Assembly: GCA_947561715.1 (NCBI GenBank)
Contig: OX387201.1
Location: 7,706,001-7,770,000 of the forward strand
Source: Ascidia mentula
Lineage: Eukaryota > Chordata > Ascidiacea > Phlebobranchia > Ascidiidae
Length of the DNA: 64,000 bases
Reading direction: 5' to 3'
Shown here: piece by piece, positions 54,931-64,000 of the stretch
Numbering within the stretch: position 1 is the stretch's first letter
How the letters are laid out: every line of letters begins with the position of its first letter
Made by a program: the position numbers and the translations under genes
The notes under the pieces: generated by a model
What the model was told of the DNA's origin: nothing
The model's database searches: none
Seen by the model: only the letters and a program-made list of their open reading frames with translations

Positions 54931-57740
54931 TCATTGTATCTTGACATGTAGCTGAGCGCATTTCCTATATAAATCATAGCTGTAGCACAGTGAAACGATA
55001 ATTGAGAGCACAGTGACAAGTAGAGGGATGTGCAAACCAGTGAATAAGGTGATGTTCAACTTCTCCGCCGACAAATCACTGAAATAAGAATGTTGTTTTG
55101 GGGTGATGGTGTTTACTAAATCGACGTTTCGCCTTAGTGTAAAGCTTGTTTTAGACGATATATATTCATGTCCTTATTCGTCGTCAAAAACTTCACCATC
55201 TATATTTCTATTAACTACATAATGCTGTACGTAGCAAAACCTAGACCTATACCCAATTAAAAAAACGTGAAAATATAGCAAAAATGTTTGTGGAAGTACT
55301 GCAAAGACGACTGTTCTCATCACAGACCATAGCATATCAACCCCGCTTCTGTATACGGAAGGAAATACAATGCTAAAGCTACACACCTAAGCAGGCGAAG
55401 ATTGATTACTTCACGTAGAGATGTTTGTATCACAACTGCCTGATAATAAATTCCCAAGGCGGTGAAAAGGTGAAAGATCTGATGTGAGTGCCCAACGATG
55501 TCAAACTTTCCTAAATCGTATGTCGTGTTAAAATGAACTTCATCTAGGTTTCAGAGTCACTTCCTACCTGGAAAAAATCGTTCCGGTACCTTTGATGCCT
55601 GAAGGACAACACCAGTGAGCATGGACAAACATAGCATATAAAAATTATGGGACAATGCGGGTGATTTATTGAGGTTGCAGACTAAGGTTGTATTTGCTTG
55701 AGTTCTTGCAAAAGTCGTCCCGTCTGCAGAATATCTAAAGAATAGAACGGGATGCTTGTTCGTGTTACGACGAAGTGTATGTTTGCATGTAGTAAATAAA
55801 AAATGCTACAGTAAACGTAGACACGGAAGTCTCGTATGAAACCCTACACTCCATATGCAGCTAATGCTTCCCTTCTGTTTTTGCAATACAGTCATTAAGT
55901 ATGGCGCCGAACGACATCCATCAGCTGCGCATCTGAGCTAAACTACTACTGTAACATAGTTTCATACTAATTAAGGTTGATAGCTAATTAAAAAAAAACA
56001 GTCTCATTGACCTATTGGTGATGTACATATACGTTATTAACAAACAATCTGAGGAACCCTTACTTGTAGAGGCACGGAACATTCAGTAACGTGAACATGG
56101 CCGCAAACGGCAACACTCGGAATAGATTTCTATAGGGAACTCGAGGATACCTTGTGTAGCATGCAGTGGCCACAGTTATTATATTTCCAAACAAGATGGT
56201 CAGGTAGGGGAAAAACCATGCATCTAACGAAAGAAAAAAAACAAAATTATTGCCAACAAAAACAACTTTACATCATGAGATTATATCTGCCTCAATCATT
56301 TACTAATATTGGGATGTTAGGAAAACCAAAAGTAAAACTTGTTGGTTGATTCAATGTTGTGCCACGTATTACCATTTGAAAAAACGTAGGCGCCACAATG
56401 ATGACTACAACACATTACGTTTACTTGTTTGTATTCTATATACCACAATGGTAAATGTGCGTCGCAATGAATTATGTTTGTCTCTGAAAGACTCATTACA
56501 CTACAAACACTCGTATAACCTTATTATCCTGCAAGTCAGCTAAAATTCCATTGTTTGCTTTGAACATCTATACAATCATAATTAACCCAACATGGCAAAA
56601 AATGCAACACTTTTTACTCACCTTGGGCAAGGCCGAAGCACGTGAAAGGACAAACGTAGAATGTGAAGCAACAAGTTACCCCGAGCGCTTCCAGGGATAT
56701 AAATCCGTAGTCGCAGCAAAAGCAAGCTTCCCGGACACCGGGCGACACGCAATTAAACATATGAGCGCCAGCGCTACCGAGCAACGTGATTGTAACACCT
56801 GCGGCAATTAATTGACAGCAATTTTAGTGCAATCTTTCCAAAAATAAAAAGAGAACTTAAAAATAAAGAACCTACCAAACACAAAAAACCAATATGGATA
56901 AAAGACACTGTCCGTCCAGCTTAATTGCCCAAAGTTGTTGACAGCAAAAGAAATGTTGAACCACAGTAAGAAGACACAGGGCAATGCGTGTGTCCAAACA
57001 TTGAGGGTCTCGTTGGTGGGGTGAAATATGCTATAACAAAATCGTTCGCACAAGTAAAAATTCCGTGCAGGCAAAGTTGAACTGAATGTCATTATTTATA
57101 AAAATGTGTTCCGTTTTGACATACGCTCTCCATTATTCATTAAATTATTCATCACTCATTCAAAAACTGCCATCGCCTCGAGTTCTTCGGGTAAGCTACC
57201 GTCCACCGAGCAGATAGTTAAGTGGAATTTTATTAAATAATTCATGTTCTACTTTAAGCCTATCAAGTTGTAGACTTCCACCTTGTTTTGGTGTACAAAA
57301 TGCAGATAAAACAGTAAACAACATTTTTGAAAAGTTTTCTAGGGTGCATATCCGACAGCATCCTACCTGCTGAAACAGTATCGCACAGTGGTGGGGTTGC
57401 AACGGTAGCCATGCTGTATATGAGGTTCGTGGCAATAAAATGCCACCTCTTCCTTTGGTTTTAACCCGAACGATCGAAGCCACTCATTTGTTTCGTTCCT
57501 ATCATAATTTGTAAAATCGATATATTCATTAATTTTGAAGCATGGATAGCAATTGCCTCTTCTTGATGTGCACGGACGACTGGACAGGCCCGGCTATAAC
57601 GACCAAAGAATTGGACAAACGTTTAAAGCATGTAATTAATGAACCTTCTAATATAGGGTACTGTGAATGACCCAAGTCAACACAGGACAAAGTACATACC
57701 TGTCTGGTTTTGATGCCACAGTGACGTCCTGCGGTGACAT
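54931..57740 (-). CDS. PAQR family seven-helix receptor (membrane progestin receptor-like)
   Basis: Eight coding exons in transcript order: 57700-57740, 57367-57498, 56876-57030, 56622-56798, 56064-56223, 55568-55734, 55387-55510, 54931-55078. Total 1104 bases, 367 residues, phases consistent. Family marks: HGYRCNPTTVRYCFSSIF then HPTNETLNVWTH before the first membrane helix, GSAGAHMFNC (the Ser-x3-His site), DYGFISLEALG (the Asp site), KVPERFFPG, and GHSHQIFH (the His-x3-His site). The Ser, Asp and His residues are those that coordinate zinc in adiponectin receptors, where they form a ceramidase-like centre. In mPR-type members they are also conserved, and steroid binding is reported. The eighth exon supplies a last hydrophobic helix (LLVTVLSIIVSLCY), which fits the mPR-like class. 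The paralogue cannot be fixed by eye. Confidence 0.9.
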
Positions 57741-60585
57741 TGCTTGTCGGCAAGCCCTTCTTGTAGTGTGTTATAGAAACTGGTGTTCAGATTGATTTTT
57801 TTTTTATTACACCGACACTACTCATACAGGGCTTGCCGCAGCGGCTGTTAAGCTAAACAACAAGCAAATATTTAGATACTGCTGCCGTGTGCTGTGCGAT
57901 GCTACCTGCGCTAAACCTGTATAGTTTTGGTGAAACGTTAGTCACCAAACAGTGCCACCCCATTATTCTGCAACGTTAAGCAAAGCTAAAAAAAGAACAA
58001 AACATTAAGTTGCCTACACTCTAAGGCCTGATTGGTACAAACCGTGCGCCTGATGAAACCGAATACTCTTTACCTCTGTTAAACATAATCTACCAAGCGT
58101 GAATCTAGCAACCTAGTACTTGCCTGGTAGCAGTACTTGATGGTACCTTCCTCGCTAAACGATACGCGTGAAGGACGTAGCAGTCAGCTGTTTGTGACGT
58201 AGTATCGATTAAACAAAAAGACTGCTCCGGTGTATAATAAAGAAGGCGGCTGCGCTGACTTACTATTCATGTACGAAATCCTTAGTGAAACATACTCCGA
58301 ACGCTATCGCACCTTTGCCTTACTGAACAAGATGAACACATTGACCATCACAAATGGTTGAGCTTGATGTGTCAGAAGGATGCTGCACCATACGTCCCCA
58401 CAACTTTTCAATATTAAGATAGAACAATCGCAGTAAGTTATCGATTTACTGAAAAGGTTCTGCGACAAATCTTTGCGTGTAACCGCCTTCTTCATGATTG
58501 ACATCGATTTTTTGCGCGTTACCGCAACCTTTCAAATAGTGTCTCAGTCGATTGGTCAAAAGGTTCGCACAAATTATTTTATAGGGTGTTCTGTCGTCGG
58601 TAACGGGTATTGTATTTACGCTTTCATACATTTTTCTTTGAAAGTGGCTTTAAAAATAGCAATACGGCATTATAGTTCTTTTGGTAATCTTAAATCTTTA
58701 AAGCTGTGGCAGCAATACACAAGAACACTGGAAAGTAAGCTCATAAACAATTAAGTGCGTGGTTTAGAACTAAGCACTTTTATATTTGCTGAGAGAAAGC
58801 TTTTGCAAATAAGCACGGCACAGTGGCGCAGTTTACTTTCAGGCTTCCAACATTTGGTGGAGTGTTAGAAAGTAATTTAGGAACACATGCCAAGATCAAT
58901 GTGATGAATAAATAATTTGTCACCTTGCATTACATAAAGATACTGTAAAGTGCCCGAAACGGTTTCTTAGCGGATTGGTAACACCGCACGCCACGCCACA
59001 CTGCAGCTCAGTTATTTTTCAAAGTAAAATATCTTGAAAACGCGCTTCTGTAACTCCTTCCAACGCACACTTGTATGCAATGGTACAGAATGGCGGGAGT
59101 GGCAGCAATAGGCCGAACCTGGAGCGGTTTATAATATAAAACAAACATAATGCACACTTTCCAGGAAGTAATTTTAGCACCATAACAAATGGCATACTCA
59201 CCAAACTGTTATGCGACCCAATAAGGCAAAACAAAACGACGAACAATAACACGTTCCAAAAATATAGGCACTAAATGGCTGGCAATATTTGTTGGGTTCG
59301 GTTAATTAGTTTACTAAAATTATTCCTTGATAAAATGCCTTATTTCAAATACTGGTTTAAAGGACCAGTAAACATCACCCTTGCAACGAGATACGCTCGA
59401 TCTGTGGTCTGTTCGCGCAATGCTACTGTGCAGCCATGTGCGATGTGTACAGCAGGTGCGATGTTACGCAATAAAAACAGCACATAGAAAGCATTACACA
59501 GTTGGAAATACAATTTAACGATTAAAGGTTGGGAATTTACAGCTAGTTTTTGCATTACTTTTCGGATGGTGCACCATGCGTCCTACATTTCCCAGCTTTC
59601 GCGGTCGATCCTGTAGAACAAGAAAAGCTCATTCATTTTCAGACTGACTATACTGCAAAGGCAATACATCAGAATGCTTTCTAGTAACTTTTTTATACTC
59701 TGCTATGATACCCCAATTACTCATATTCTCTATTACACGAGTATGAGCAGGGTTTTCTGCCTTAGTTTTCACGAACATGATTTCCGGTGCGCGATGAGCA
59801 AAGGTATGCCGAAAACGATCGGCTGGCAGAGAGCAACACCTATATGATTGATATTACTTTTAATAGAACTTGGTGGTATGTGGCGACGATGCGTTACCTA
59901 AATGGTTACTGACCGCAAAAAGGTTGGGAAACACTAATTTAAACAAACAACGTTATGTGTGTCACATGAATGCACGAAAACAATCCAGTTTTCAAAGAGC
60001 CCTAATCGCATATTTGCAAAATCAAACACAGCTACCGTGTTGAGAGAAGATAAAACAGTTGTAGGATACTTACCACATATTTCGACGGGCCCCCACGAGT
60101 TGGGGTGCAGGGTCAATGAATACCATCGTTGTCACTGAAGGAGAGGAATATCCCCCTGCCCCCTTCAACCCCATGTACCAAACGCACCAGTACATCGTTT
60201 TCCATTATTCTTTTATCAATATTATATTTGCGGTTTGTGCAGCGAAATGAGAGAATTGGAAAGCGCCAACGCAACCAAAGCAAATCAAAAATAAAATAAA
60301 AAATGCAAGTTTCGAGGCATGGTGGCAAAGAACGAAACACACGAAAACAGCCGGCGGGAGACGCAGCGGAAATAAAAACTTAAAATTTGACATCCGGCGA
60401 ATGAGACAAACGGACACATATATTGCAACGGCGTTAGTTGGACCACATTGACGCGCGGGCTTTCTAAAAGCAACAGAGCCATTTGCAGGGGAAATTGCAT
60501 GTTGACTCAATTGCTCTCGGCGGGCAGCTAGCTTCGAGCAATTGCTGCTAGCTGGCGCCGTTGGACGGCAGACGAAATAAATAGT
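57741..60585. other. Intergenic between PAQR and choline kinase
   Basis: Expected to hold the PAQR 5' UTR and promoter (minus strand, right of 57740) and the choline kinase 3' UTR. A hAT-terminus-like string GGTTGGGAAACACT lies at 59923-59936, but its partner end was not found. No coding family was recognised in frames up to 93 codons. Confidence 0.4.
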
Positions 60586-63641
<3,056 letters not shown>

Positions 63642-63693
63642 CTAAAAATAAATGAACAAAAATTTTAAACAAAGCGGAGTCAATAAAATGAAT

Positions 63694-63984
63694 TCTGTGA
63701 GCTGCAGACAGCAGATGGCCACTGTTTTGACCTTTTAGGTTTCATCAGTGCAGCATGTTGAGACTCTTCTAGACAACTTTGCCGACCATACGGTCAGACT
63801 TCCACTTTGTGGTGACTATACAATCACCGTCATCCGGCACCAAACCTGGTGCATCCTTACGAAAAAAACAAGGTGGAAACACTATGGTCAAGCAAAAGCA
63901 CAAATTAGTCCAGGAGAGTCACACCAAGCAGCAATACAAGACGTTATAGGTCGAAACAGTGGCCATCTGTCTGTAGCTCACAGA
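63694..63984. mobile_element. Inverted-repeat element (MITE-like), about 290 bases
   Basis: The left end TCTGTGAGCTGCAGACAG and right end CTGTCTGTAGCTCACAGA are inverted, and pairing continues inward through GATGGCCACTGTTTTGACC against GGTCGAAACAGTGGCCATC. It lies in the choline kinase intron upstream of the 63641 exon. A clear target-site duplication was not found. An open frame at 63748-63996 falls mostly inside it and is not taken as a gene. Confidence 0.65.
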
Positions 63985-64000
63985 AAAAAAATTTAAAACC

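Noticed and set aside
59923..59936. hAT-terminus-like string GGTTGGGAAACACT
   Set aside because: No partner terminus or target-site duplication was found, so no element is called.
63748..63996. Plus-strand 82-codon frame at the right edge
   Set aside because: It lies mostly within the inverted-repeat element 63694-63984 inside a choline kinase intron; no domain recognised.

Overview
The window looks like ascidian (tunicate) nuclear DNA, most likely a Ciona-type genome. It is AT-rich and holds compact genes with many short GT-AG introns. It has a tandem array of ascidian-style muscle actins (N-terminus [18 protein letters not shown]) and animal genes of clear family (RNF10, NLE1, PAQR, choline kinase, iodothyronine deiodinase). 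I rebuilt the genes exon by exon from splice sites, phase and family motifs. No searches were run.

Layout: 368-966, a two-exon secreted single sushi (CCP) mini-protein, with decayed related sequence downstream. 3421-7351, a complete RNF10 E3 ligase gene (13 coding exons). 8132-32239, seven muscle actin genes, the first on the minus strand and six on the plus strand. All have the same five coding exons and, as far as read, the same 378-residue product. 10.9-18.4 kb carries a recent ~3.65 kb tandem duplication, and the last three genes share a promoter with a perfect CArG box. Nested hAT-like elements lie at 20657-21616 and a decayed Penelope-like retroelement at about 25.1-25.7 kb. 32641-35131 is a 2.5 kb CACTA-ended non-autonomous transposon. 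36.36-50.3 kb is three tandem repeat units, each with an iodothyronine deiodinase gene that has an in-frame TGA (Sec) codon and a 3' UTR SECIS-like hairpin. 51445-54318 is NLE1 (Notchless). 54931-57740 is a complete PAQR receptor on the minus strand. 60586-63641 is the C-terminal half of choline kinase on the minus strand, continuing past the right edge.

The actin array is a dosage array of identical coding units under E-box, CRE, CArG and TATA promoters, consistent with high larval muscle expression. The deiodinase triplet is a second lineage-specific expansion. Its copy order can be read from a shared MITE insertion (copies 2 and 3 only) and a later deletion in copy 3. Copy 3 also has a changed SECIS core and a lost AATAAA, which raises the possibility that it is diverging or failing as a selenoprotein gene.
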